Below, one piece after another: positions 57,460 through 64,000 of a stretch of DNA of 64,000 nt. Source of the stretch: JACQFK01 sp964619955 (GTDB taxonomy: Bacteria; Planctomycetota; MHYJ01; JACPRB01). The stretch covers positions 1 to 64,000 of the forward strand of contig CAZUJF010000021.1 of assembly GCA_964619955.1 (NCBI GenBank). The letters are read 5' to 3'. A program made the position numbers and the translations under genes. How positions within the stretch are numbered: the first letter of the stretch is position 1; each line of letters opens with the position of its first letter. The notes under the pieces were generated by a model. The model was not told the DNA's origin, did no database searches, and saw only the letters and a program-made list of their open reading frames with translations.

Positions 57460-58826
57460 AGTTCAGCATCCGGTGGGACCCTGAGGCGGCGGGCATCACC
57501 GACCCGGCGCTCGCCCGAACCTGGTCCCAATTCCTGCTGACGTGCGACGGTCGTATCGTCACGGAGTACGCCGACCGCGAGGCGGCCAACGCCCTCCAGT
57601 CGCACCTCTTCATTTCCCCCCTCCCTCTGGCCGAATGGGCGCTTCATCGCTGGCACGACCTCCTGGATGCCCCTCGCGAGCCGGCGGAAGGGGACGCGGA
57701 GAGCCGCCGGGAGTGGAGACGTCGGCACGCCTGGAGGAGCGGACGCGAGGGCATGGGATTCCCGGACCTGACGACCTCCCGGCGGGGCGCCGACGTGGTC
57801 TTCGCCTGGCAGCCGGGGCCGCCCTTGGAGGGGGTTCCCGTCCGTTTCCTGGGGGAAGGCGAAGTCTGTGTGTCCAGGGACGCCGCGGAAGCGTCGTTGG
57901 CGGCGTTCATCGGCACGCTGGCCCACCGGCTTCAGGACGCCGGGGATCCCCGCTCGCTCGAGTTCTGCGGAGCGTGGGGGCGTTTCGGCAGGATGCCCGC
58001 CGAGGAGCGCCGTTTCCGATCCATGGTGGCCCGGCTCGGAATCGATGCGGAAGACCTGTCCGAGGCCCTGGGGCGATTGCTGAAAGCCTGGGCGGCCCTG
58101 GGAGAACTTCGGGACGTTCAACCCGTCTTCGGCGCCCTCCTGGATGCCGCGGATCCGGATCGTCTGGAAGCGGACAAGGCATGGGCGGAGTCGCTCTGGG
58201 CGCGCTGCGAGCGGTCCAAAGCCGCCCCCAAGCCCCTTCGGGATCTCAGGGAACGGCTGGCGGATCTGGACCCGGTCGCCCGGAGCCGGGATCCCAGGCC
58301 CTGGCGGACCGGATGGAGTCGGGCGATCGCCACGCGGGAGGCATCCTCTTCCCTGGGCCGCAAAGGGCGCATCCCCGCCGATACCCTGGCCGCGTTCCTG
58401 TATGGGGAGTGCGGGTTGGCGAGGGCCCAGGTGCGGACGGCGGAGTTGCCGGAGCCTTCTCTGGACGGCGCCGTGGCCTGGGCGTCGGGCAAGGCGCCCG
58501 TGTTCCATCTGTCGTCGCAAACCCGGGAGAACGCCAGGCGGTTCCGTCTCGCCCGCGATCTTCACGAGGTGCTCTTCGTGGGGGATCCGGAGCGCCCCTA
58601 TGCCCGGGTGGCGTCCTCCTGTCTGGCGGGAAGCCTGTCCGAGGCGAACGCCTTCGCCGCGGAGCTGCTCGCTCCCGTAAAGACCGTGGAGGTGCTGCTG
58701 GAGGGCAGCCGGGTGGCGGACGAAAAGCGGGTGATCTCGATCGCCCGCGGGCTGAAGGTGGACGAACCGGTGGTCCGCCATCAGATCCGCAATCACGGAC
58801 TTGCCACGCTCACGCCCGTTCTGTGA
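57444..58826 (+). CDS. Second gene of the cassette, degenerate ImmA/IrrE-like C-terminus
   Basis: I start at ATG 57444 (MAPNIEFSIRWDPEAAG). The 460-residue protein is soluble. Its first 370 residues are unrecognised, with KVSRDAAE-like helices around EVCVSRDAAEASLAAFIGTL. The C-terminal 90 residues (LARDLHEVLFVGD, then SLSEANAFAAELLAP) follow the ImmA/IrrE peptidase outline HExxH...ExxANxFAAxLL. The second metal-binding His of HExxH is absent (HEVLF), and the third-ligand Glu is present (SEANAF). It is likely a sensor or inactive peptidase relative. The context suggests a mobile defence or stress module. Confidence 0.65.
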   Translation: MAPNIEFSIRWDPEAAGITDPALARTWSQFLLTCDGRIVTEYADREAANALQSHLFISPLPLAEWALHRWHDLLDAPREPAEGDAESRREWRRRHAWRSGREGMGFPDLTTSRRGADVVFAWQPGPPLEGVPVRFLGEGEVCVSRDAAEASLAAFIGTLAHRLQDAGDPRSLEFCGAWGRFGRMPAEERRFRSMVARLGIDAEDLSEALGRLLKAWAALGELRDVQPVFGALLDAADPDRLEADKAWAESLWARCERSKAAPKPLRDLRERLADLDPVARSRDPRPWRTGWSRAIATREASSSLGRKGRIPADTLAAFLYGECGLARAQVRTAELPEPSLDGAVAWASGKAPVFHLSSQTRENARRFRLARDLHEVLFVGDPERPYARVASSCLAGSLSEANAFAAELLAPVKTVEVLLEGSRVADEKRVISIARGLKVDEPVVRHQIRNHGLATLTPVL

Positions 58827-59058
58827 ATCGGCTGCCGGAAGGGGATCACGTGCTCGGGGTAGCTTCGGGGGGTGGGGCTGCGGAGCGGGGATGATCAAAA
58901 AGGCCAAGGCAGGGCTTTCGCCGCCGCCAGGGCGAGCGGCCGACGACCGGGATTCCCGTGCTCCGCCGCTTCCGTTCCCCGTCTACCGCCTTCGGTCTGC
59001 CGTCTCCGCCTTTTCCCTTCCGTAGGGCGTTCGCCGGGTATAATCTGCGGGATATCCG
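58827..59058. repeat. Leader plus degenerate heptamer array upstream of AT-hook gene 2
   Basis: GGCCAAGGCAGG with TTTCGCCGCCGCC (about 58899) matches the leader at 56828. CCGTCTA, CCGCCTT, CGGTCTG, CCGTCTC and CGCCTTT then repeat every seven bases (to about 59027). TATAAT at 59040-59045 is a likely -10 for the AT-hook gene. Confidence 0.6.
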
Positions 59059-59592
59059 ATGGTCCAAAAGGAACTGTCCGTGGAGCAGCGCGAGGAGCTG
59101 CGTCAGGAGCTGGCGGCGGCGATCAAGTCGGGCAAGACGGTGGTGGAGTCGGTGACGGCGGTGGCGGGGAAGTACGGGCTGTCGACGGTGACGGTGCGCT
59201 GGTACCTGGCGAAGCTGGGGATCGTGCCCAAGGGCAAGCGGGGCCGTCCGGCGGGCAGCAAGACGGCGAAGCGGGGGCCGGGCCGTCCGAAGGGGAGCGG
59301 CAAGCGGGGTCCCGGGCGTCCGAAGGGGAGCGGCTCGAACGGGACGCTGACGGCGGGCATGGTTTCGGCGGTGCAGGCGAAGGCGGCGGCGGCGATCAAG
59401 AACGGCCGGGCGGCGCAGGAAGATCTGCGAATCTATCCCGCCGAAGCTCGCCGGGGCGAGCGAAGGCGGAAGCGGGTGGCGCAGGAGCAGGACCTGAAGC
59501 GCCAGGCGGCCGCGGTGGCAAAGGCGCTGAAGGCGGTTGCGGAGAAGGCAGGAAAAGTGGGAGACCGGATCCGGGCCTTGGTGGAGGTGTGA
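59059..59592 (+). CDS. HTH/AT-hook DNA-binding protein, copy 2
   Basis: Copy 2 matches copy 1 (56190) through the N-terminal domain (LSVEQREELRQELAAAIKSG) and the AT-hooks (GKRGRPAGSK, GKRGPGRPKGSG). It differs by a one-unit change in the hooks and by an in-frame insertion at about 59423-59475 that encodes EDLRIYPAEARRGERRRKR. The inserted DNA contains a REP-like palindrome (59438-59469). The C-terminal helix resumes with AQEQDLKRQAAAVAKALKAV. The start is ATG 59059, just after TATAAT at 59040. Confidence 0.8.
   Translation: MVQKELSVEQREELRQELAAAIKSGKTVVESVTAVAGKYGLSTVTVRWYLAKLGIVPKGKRGRPAGSKTAKRGPGRPKGSGKRGPGRPKGSGSNGTLTAGMVSAVQAKAAAAIKNGRAAQEDLRIYPAEARRGERRRKRVAQEQDLKRQAAAVAKALKAVAEKAGKVGDRIRALVEV
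59438..59469. repeat. REP-like palindrome inserted in a coding sequence
   Basis: CCGCCGAAGCTCGCC faces GGCGAGCGAAGGCGG (imperfect at two bases). The hairpin is present in AT-hook copy 2 and missing from copy 1, where the reading frame continues directly. The net length difference is 30 bases, so the frame is kept. Confidence 0.65.
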
Positions 59593-59641
59593 GACCTCAG
59601 CTCTGTCCCGAGTGCATGGCCGCTTGGGAGGGGTAGCCAAG

Positions 59642-61024
59642 GTGGGGTTGCTTGGGTCGGGGGGCGTGTCGGATCGTGGGACGGCGGAGAGTTCCTTCGT
59701 CAAGCCCTTGGTGTGTGTGCTGCTCTCCACCGCCATCCCTTCTCTAATCGCACTCCTCTCAATTCCATTCTTGTTGAGGGAACTCGGACCAGAGCGCTTC
59801 GGCCTGGTCGGCTTGGGCTGGATGGTCCTAGGGTATGCCTCAGGGGCCGATCTCGGAGTCTCTCGAATCCTAGGTCAGCGGCTTGCACGGACCTTGGGCG
59901 GAGATAGTTCGGAGAATCAGCGCACGCTTCTCTGGTCAGGCCTTGCACTGGTAGCCGGTTTTTCTGTGGTTGCAGCGGTGCTGATCGCTGGATTTTCTGG
60001 CGGGTGGGCTCGAAGGCTGAGTATCACTTCGGAGGCAACCTTTTCTGAAATTCAGAGAAGCCTGGTGGGTGCCTCCATCTCAGTCATTCCAGTTGTGCTT
60101 TCGGGCGCTCTAAGATCCGCTTTGGAGGCAAGGGGACGCTTCGGGATGACCAGCCTTGTGCGAGGGGGGGTGTCAAGTGCGAACCTCTTGCTCCCTGTCG
60201 TGTCGGCTCTTGGTTTCCTCCCATTTGCCTGGGTGTTTGTGGGGTGGGCGGTTGCGGGGGCAGTCGGTTGCATCGTGCTTTGGCGCGTGGCTGCCAACGT
60301 CTTTCCTGCATTGAGCCAGCAGCCAAAGCCCTCCTTTGCTTCGATGAGAGATCTCCTGGGCGAAGGCGCTTGGGTAACCCTGAGCTTCGTCATGGCGCCG
60401 GTGCTCGTGTACTTGGATCGCCTTGTCTTGGCGGAGGTTCTTTCGTTGGCGGCCTGTGCCCGGTACGTGGCCATCCAGGATGTGGTGCAGAGAGCCTTGG
60501 TGGTTCCCAAAGCCATAGCCCAGATCTGGTTGCCCCGGTTCGCCGCCTACAGCGGGAATGGGACCGACGAGCGGGCCTCGATGAGAAAGGCCTCCCTTTT
60601 CCTGACTTGGGGCTGGGGAACCGGACTCGTGGTGCTCGCCTTGACCGCTGGAGAATGGGTTAAATTGTGGTTGGGGAGAGGCTACTGGCCAGAGGCTGAG
60701 CAACTGGTAGGGATCCTGATCCTCGCAGTCTTTATCAACGGGCACGCACATCTGCCGTTTGTATACCTTCAAGCGACAGGCCGCTCGAGGATCCCGGCCA
60801 TCCTCAATTGCTTGGAAGTTCCCTTGGCGGTCATCCTGATGGTCGTGCTCTCGAGATCCATCGGCCTGCAGGGGGCCGCTTGGGGTTGGGTGGTGATTGT
60901 GACGTTCGATCTATTCTGCCTGAGTTATGCTGCGTCGCGAATACCTAGGAAGCCCGGGTACGTTTGTGCCCAACTGGGGATGCTCTTGGTGATCCTGCTG
61001 CTCGGATGGAATGCGACTCAATAG
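59642..61024 (+). CDS. Wzx-type polysaccharide flippase
   Basis: The protein has 12-14 hydrophobic helices in the MOP/PST flippase layout, with ALLSIPFLLRELGPERFGLV and DLGVSRILGQRLAR near the start (after a short N-terminus) and GAAWGWVVIVTFDLFCLSYA near the end. Such proteins move undecaprenyl-linked repeat units across the inner membrane. GTG 59642 is chosen because GGGAGGGG lies 8 bases upstream; the frame continues upstream into AT-hook copy 2. Base composition drops at this gene and stays low to the window end. It is the first gene of the polysaccharide operon in this part. Confidence 0.8.
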   Translation: MGLLGSGGVSDRGTAESSFVKPLVCVLLSTAIPSLIALLSIPFLLRELGPERFGLVGLGWMVLGYASGADLGVSRILGQRLARTLGGDSSENQRTLLWSGLALVAGFSVVAAVLIAGFSGGWARRLSITSEATFSEIQRSLVGASISVIPVVLSGALRSALEARGRFGMTSLVRGGVSSANLLLPVVSALGFLPFAWVFVGWAVAGAVGCIVLWRVAANVFPALSQQPKPSFASMRDLLGEGAWVTLSFVMAPVLVYLDRLVLAEVLSLAACARYVAIQDVVQRALVVPKAIAQIWLPRFAAYSGNGTDERASMRKASLFLTWGWGTGLVVLALTAGEWVKLWLGRGYWPEAEQLVGILILAVFINGHAHLPFVYLQATGRSRIPAILNCLEVPLAVILMVVLSRSIGLQGAAWGWVVIVTFDLFCLSYAASRIPRKPGYVCAQLGMLLVILLLGWNATQ

Positions 61025-62036
61025 GCGTGTCATGGTCAATTGTAGGCATCCCCGGGTCGTCATCACGATCCTTCATTACAACGACGCCGCATCGACGCTT
61101 GCTTGCCTCCGGAAGGTCCGGGAGGTAACTCCCGAAACCGTGTTGGTGGTGGTGGATAACGGATCGACCGATGGTTCTACGGCAGTAGTCCGCCAAGAGA
61201 CGATTGGGTTTGGAGCGCGTGCAGGTTATTGGACCACGTCGGAGGGGCGGGTGATCGAAGGCGGAGACCCGGCGAGCCCTCTCGGGCTGGGAGATTGCGC
61301 CTTCCTGAGAGTGGAAGAAAACCGGGGGTTCACCGGGGGGGCAAACTGGGCGGTCAGAGCCGGGCTAGCAGCAGGTGCCGATTGGATCTTCCTCTTGAGC
61401 AACGATGTGGAACTGCCCAGTGGAACGCTCGAGCGCCTCGTGGAAGTGGCGCAGAGCTCGGGGGCCGACCTAGTGGGGCCGATTGTTAAAGACAGTACCG
61501 GAGAGCGAGTGCTGTTTTCGGGAAGCCGCTGGCCCTGGCTGCTGCTGGGTCTTGGAACTGTGCGTCCAAAACCAGGTTGCGAGCACTGGGACACCGCCTA
61601 CGTCGAGGGGTGCGCCATCCTGATCTCAGCCAAGCTGGCAAGTTCTCGGATAAGCCAGGTGGGCTGGCTCTTTGATGAGTCGCTCTACATGTACTGCGAG
61701 GATGTAGAATTGGGGCTATATTCACAAAAGAGCGGCTTCCGAGTTGTTCTAGTAAATTCTGTGCATGCTTTGCACGGTTTGGCAGCAAGTCATGGGGGGG
61801 AGGGTAACCTATTTGGCCTATACTACATAACTCGCAATAAGATCCTCCTGGCTAGAAGATTCCTCCCGCATCTCCTATTCTTTGCATTCCTCCTCTTCTA
61901 TCTATCATCAAGAGTCCTGCTCTTCGTGAAGCGGGTAGGGAAATCCCCATTCGGCACAAGAAGTGCGATGGTAGTCCTCGCACGTGCGCTAATGGCTGGA
62001 ATGAAGGGTGAGGAAGGGCGCGCGGGCGACCTGTAG
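61011..62036 (+). CDS. Family 2 glycosyltransferase
   Basis: A GT-A fold enzyme: VVITILHYNDAASTLACLRK, LVVVDNGSTDGSTAVV (nucleotide-sugar binding), RGFTGGANWAVRAG-like text (ENRGFTGGANWAV) and SNDVELPSGTLERL as the DxD-equivalent acceptor region, then FDESLYMYCEDVELGLYSQK. The pattern fits rhamnosyl- or related transferases that act on lipid-linked glycans. The C-terminal hydrophobic region (LLFFAFLLFYLSSRVLLFV) probably tethers it to the membrane. It overlaps the flippase end by 14 bases. Confidence 0.88.
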   Translation: MRLNRRVMVNCRHPRVVITILHYNDAASTLACLRKVREVTPETVLVVVDNGSTDGSTAVVRQETIGFGARAGYWTTSEGRVIEGGDPASPLGLGDCAFLRVEENRGFTGGANWAVRAGLAAGADWIFLLSNDVELPSGTLERLVEVAQSSGADLVGPIVKDSTGERVLFSGSRWPWLLLGLGTVRPKPGCEHWDTAYVEGCAILISAKLASSRISQVGWLFDESLYMYCEDVELGLYSQKSGFRVVLVNSVHALHGLAASHGGEGNLFGLYYITRNKILLARRFLPHLLFFAFLLFYLSSRVLLFVKRVGKSPFGTRSAMVVLARALMAGMKGEEGRAGDL

Positions 62037-62043
62037 AGGTCAT

Positions 62044-63381
62044 ATGCAAAAGGCTTCCAGCACATCCATCAACCATCAAGTGGGTGTGACTCCGCAATGG
62101 ATTCGCGTAATCCTTGCGGTTGTGCTAATCGGTGGATGTTTCTTTAACAACGTCGTGCGCTGGTATCCATTCCCGGTTGGCCGCTCAGCAAATGAGATGG
62201 TGGGGTTAGAGGACAATCTCAATGGCATCGTGTTCAACGTCTTCCTGTTTGCTGTGGCGTTAGTCGCTTCCGTCAGGGAGGGAGGGTTCGCAATCCCGCG
62301 CAGAGCGTCGGCCTTGGTCGGTTGCTATTGTTTTGTAATTGCGGTGCAATCATTCTTCAGAGAGGAGTTGCTTCTTGAGGCGGCCAGATCATTAGCCTGG
62401 ATACTGCATTTTGGAAGCGCTTTGTATCTGGGGGCTTGTATTGGACGCCGACCGGAGCTTACGCGGCTGGCTTTGAAGTATCTTCTTTTTGGGCAATGCC
62501 TGAGTGTTATTATCGGGGCGGGGATCGCAATTCAAATTCCTGGGTCTGTTAACGTTGGTCTTGGGATGTCTTGGGAATTCAGTCAGTATTCCCGCGGTGA
62601 ATTCTTCTTTCTTTGGGTGCCGCCAGTCATGACAGTCGCGTTGGGGGTGGCGTGGTTAAGGGAGGGTGTGGCTATTCGTGGTTGGCGATGGTGGCTCGTG
62701 TTGTCCGTAGTGTGTGTCGTAGTCCTGCTAAGCGTATTGACCATGACGCGGACGTATGTGTTTGGGATCATGCTGGTGTTGTGGGTAGTTGTGATGTCTG
62801 TAAAGCGGATTGCTCTGTTATCCATTGCATGTGGCGTGATTGGAGCGGTGCTGCTATCGGAACGTCTGCTAACGGAGGCTCTTCTGTTCCTTCGGGTCAT
62901 TGCCGATGACCCACTTGTTGAGTTTACGGGTGGACGTCAGGAGCTGAACAAGGTGCTCTTGGAAACGTTTGCTGGTTCTCCGTGGGTAGGCGTTGGTGGG
63001 CAAGAGATGCGGAGGGTCATTCTTTCTAGCGCTCTAATCGCAAAGAGCGAGCATGGATATACAAGCCACCTTGCTTCCTTTGGCGTTGCAGCGTTCTTAT
63101 ACTTTGGGTTTATGGCGTATGCTGCAGTCTGTGTATGGAAGGATATCTTGGCGCAAATGGGTGGGCTAGTGAATAGAAGAGGGCCGTCATCTGCCTGGAG
63201 AGCGTGCCTTTGGGGGATGACGGCGTTCACGGTATCGTCAGGGGTGGTGGGGCTAATGGGTGCTGCATCTTCCTTTGGGGATTGGGCTGGGTTACTGTGC
63301 GTCCAGATATTTCTTATCACAAGAGCGCGGAAATGTCGGGAGGGGGCGGATTGCGCCGGTGACTGCTCAGAGTCTCAATGA
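62044..63381 (+). CDS. O-antigen polymerase/ligase-like membrane protein
   Basis: About ten hydrophobic helices cover the 445-residue protein, with a large periplasmic loop before the last group. The loop contains FTGGRQELNKVLLETFAGSP, WVGVGGQEMRRV and EHGYTSHLASFG, which resembles the conserved H-loop of Wzy/WaaL proteins (HNxxL-type). It probably polymerises or attaches the lipid-linked repeat units that the flippase delivers. ATG 62044 has AGAGGT 5 bases upstream. The stop overlaps the next gene by 4 bases. Confidence 0.75.
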   Translation: MQKASSTSINHQVGVTPQWIRVILAVVLIGGCFFNNVVRWYPFPVGRSANEMVGLEDNLNGIVFNVFLFAVALVASVREGGFAIPRRASALVGCYCFVIAVQSFFREELLLEAARSLAWILHFGSALYLGACIGRRPELTRLALKYLLFGQCLSVIIGAGIAIQIPGSVNVGLGMSWEFSQYSRGEFFFLWVPPVMTVALGVAWLREGVAIRGWRWWLVLSVVCVVVLLSVLTMTRTYVFGIMLVLWVVVMSVKRIALLSIACGVIGAVLLSERLLTEALLFLRVIADDPLVEFTGGRQELNKVLLETFAGSPWVGVGGQEMRRVILSSALIAKSEHGYTSHLASFGVAAFLYFGFMAYAAVCVWKDILAQMGGLVNRRGPSSAWRACLWGMTAFTVSSGVVGLMGAASSFGDWAGLLCVQIFLITRARKCREGADCAGDCSESQ

Positions 63382-64000
63382 AGGCAGCGTTCTGCGTCTT
63401 TGGCGTCGACCCCGCAGTGCTTGGTCGTGTGGAATTCTATCAGCAGGATCTTTCTCTCTTGCGATCGTTTATTCCTGTGGTTACCGAATGTCGTGATCCT
63501 AGGGCGTTTCTGGCTGTTCCCAGTGACATAGCGATTGTGTGGTGGTGGAATTACTTGTGGGCATGGGGTCCGGTGGCACGCCTGAGAGGGATTCCCATCT
63601 TGACCACGGGTGTATTCGACTTGGAAGCTTTCCGGGGTATGCCCTGGCACAAGCGTGCGCTAAAGCGGTGGGGAAGCGGCTTCAGCGATTTGAATGTTGT
63701 CGTCAGTCGGGATGAGGCTGATAAGCTTCCTCAGTTCATGGGGCCGGGATTCAAGCCGGTCAGGTACAGCCCTCTGGTCGTAGATTCCTCGATCTATGCC
63801 CCATCGGTATCCGCAAAGGCCGGGTCTTGTGAATTCAGCATATTGAACATCGCTTGGCAGCGCGCTACCAATATGCATCGAAAGATGGTTCCTGAGCTCT
63901 TGGAGGCATTCTCCGCATTTTCCAAGGAGGTACCGGAGGCAAGATTGACGCTGGCCGGCCCTCCGGAGGACGGAGGACCGCTGCTTCAGGCCCGAGCCAG
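63378..64000 (+). CDS. Family 1-type glycosyltransferase (truncated at window end)
   Basis: The frame is open from ATG 63378 to the window end (207 residues seen). Its sequence includes VFGVDPAVLGRVEFYQQ, then IAIVWWWNYLWAWGPVARLR and LTTGVFDLEAFRG. SVILNIAWQRATNMHRKMVP-like text and LEAFSAFSKEVPEARLTLAG at the end fit a GT-B glycosyltransferase, where LLEAF..V..ARLxLxG begins the C-terminal nucleotide-binding domain. It is the last gene of the polysaccharide run seen here and is translationally coupled to the polymerase gene. Confidence 0.8.
   Translation, partial: MKAAFCVFGVDPAVLGRVEFYQQDLSLLRSFIPVVTECRDPRAFLAVPSDIAIVWWWNYLWAWGPVARLRGIPILTTGVFDLEAFRGMPWHKRALKRWGSGFSDLNVVVSRDEADKLPQFMGPGFKPVRYSPLVVDSSIYAPSVSAKAGSCEFSILNIAWQRATNMHRKMVPELLEAFSAFSKEVPEARLTLAGPPEDGGPLLQARA

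Overview
The window is chromosomal DNA from a very GC-rich bacterium. A planctomycete or close relative fits best: a type I sulfatase lipoprotein, Calx-beta repeats, an ECF-type sigma factor fused to an exported domain, two ceramidase-like proteins, many short lipoproteins with LLLxAAxxC signals, and an RhaI/RhaEW rhamnose pathway. This placement is inference from gene content; there is no rRNA or other taxonomic marker. One run of 100 Ns (52587-52686) marks a scaffold gap.

Layout. 1-1488: an exported Calx-beta protein cut by the window edge, and a small membrane protein. 1499-18232: an L-rhamnose locus in two blocks. The first is DeoR regulator plus bifunctional aldolase/lactaldehyde dehydrogenase. 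The second is sulfatase plus LacI regulator, divergent from an ABC importer (ATPase, two permeases, binding protein), FGGY kinase and rhamnose isomerase. Together they can import rhamnose, isomerise and phosphorylate it, and split it to DHAP and lactate. Between the blocks (about 5.9-8.5 kb) is a low-GC island with two gene remnants and a DUF262/HEPN pair that looks like a defence or toxin module. 18258-30186: a hybrid histidine kinase, an alcohol dehydrogenase, a membrane hydroxylase, an acetate-type symporter pair, a Cys-rich/outer-membrane/YHS group, a mutarotase, a duplicated helical protein and a DegT-like enzyme. 30242-33376: a sigma-70/transglutaminase/discoidin fusion. 33.4-36.3 kb: a toxin-antitoxin pair and a lipoprotein bracketed by a 50-bp direct repeat of a gene 3' end, then a heme-motif prenyltransferase-repeat protein and a cytochrome. 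36.3-43 kb: two ceramidase-like paralogues, LysR, a TIM-barrel-like secreted protein and an MFS transporter. 43.1-46.3 kb: a SWIM/SNF2 helicase.

46.3-64 kb is an exopolysaccharide region (asparagine synthetase, Wzc-like tyrosine kinase, Wzx-type flippase, two glycosyltransferases, a Wzy/WaaL-like polymerase/ligase). It is interrupted by accessory genes (Fic, HigBA, DUF433, DUF4143 ATPase, four-helix-bundle protein, duplicated AT-hook proteins and an unrecognised two-gene cassette). The flippase-to-end segment has a visibly lower G+C than the rest.

The most unusual structure is a set of intergenic arrays with a 7-base period, some preceded by a shared leader, plus a second family of inverted elements (GAATAAG heptamers either side of a hairpin core) that supply start or stop codons to neighbouring genes. 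The two near-identical AT-hook genes each lie just downstream of such an array and flank the unrecognised two-gene cassette.
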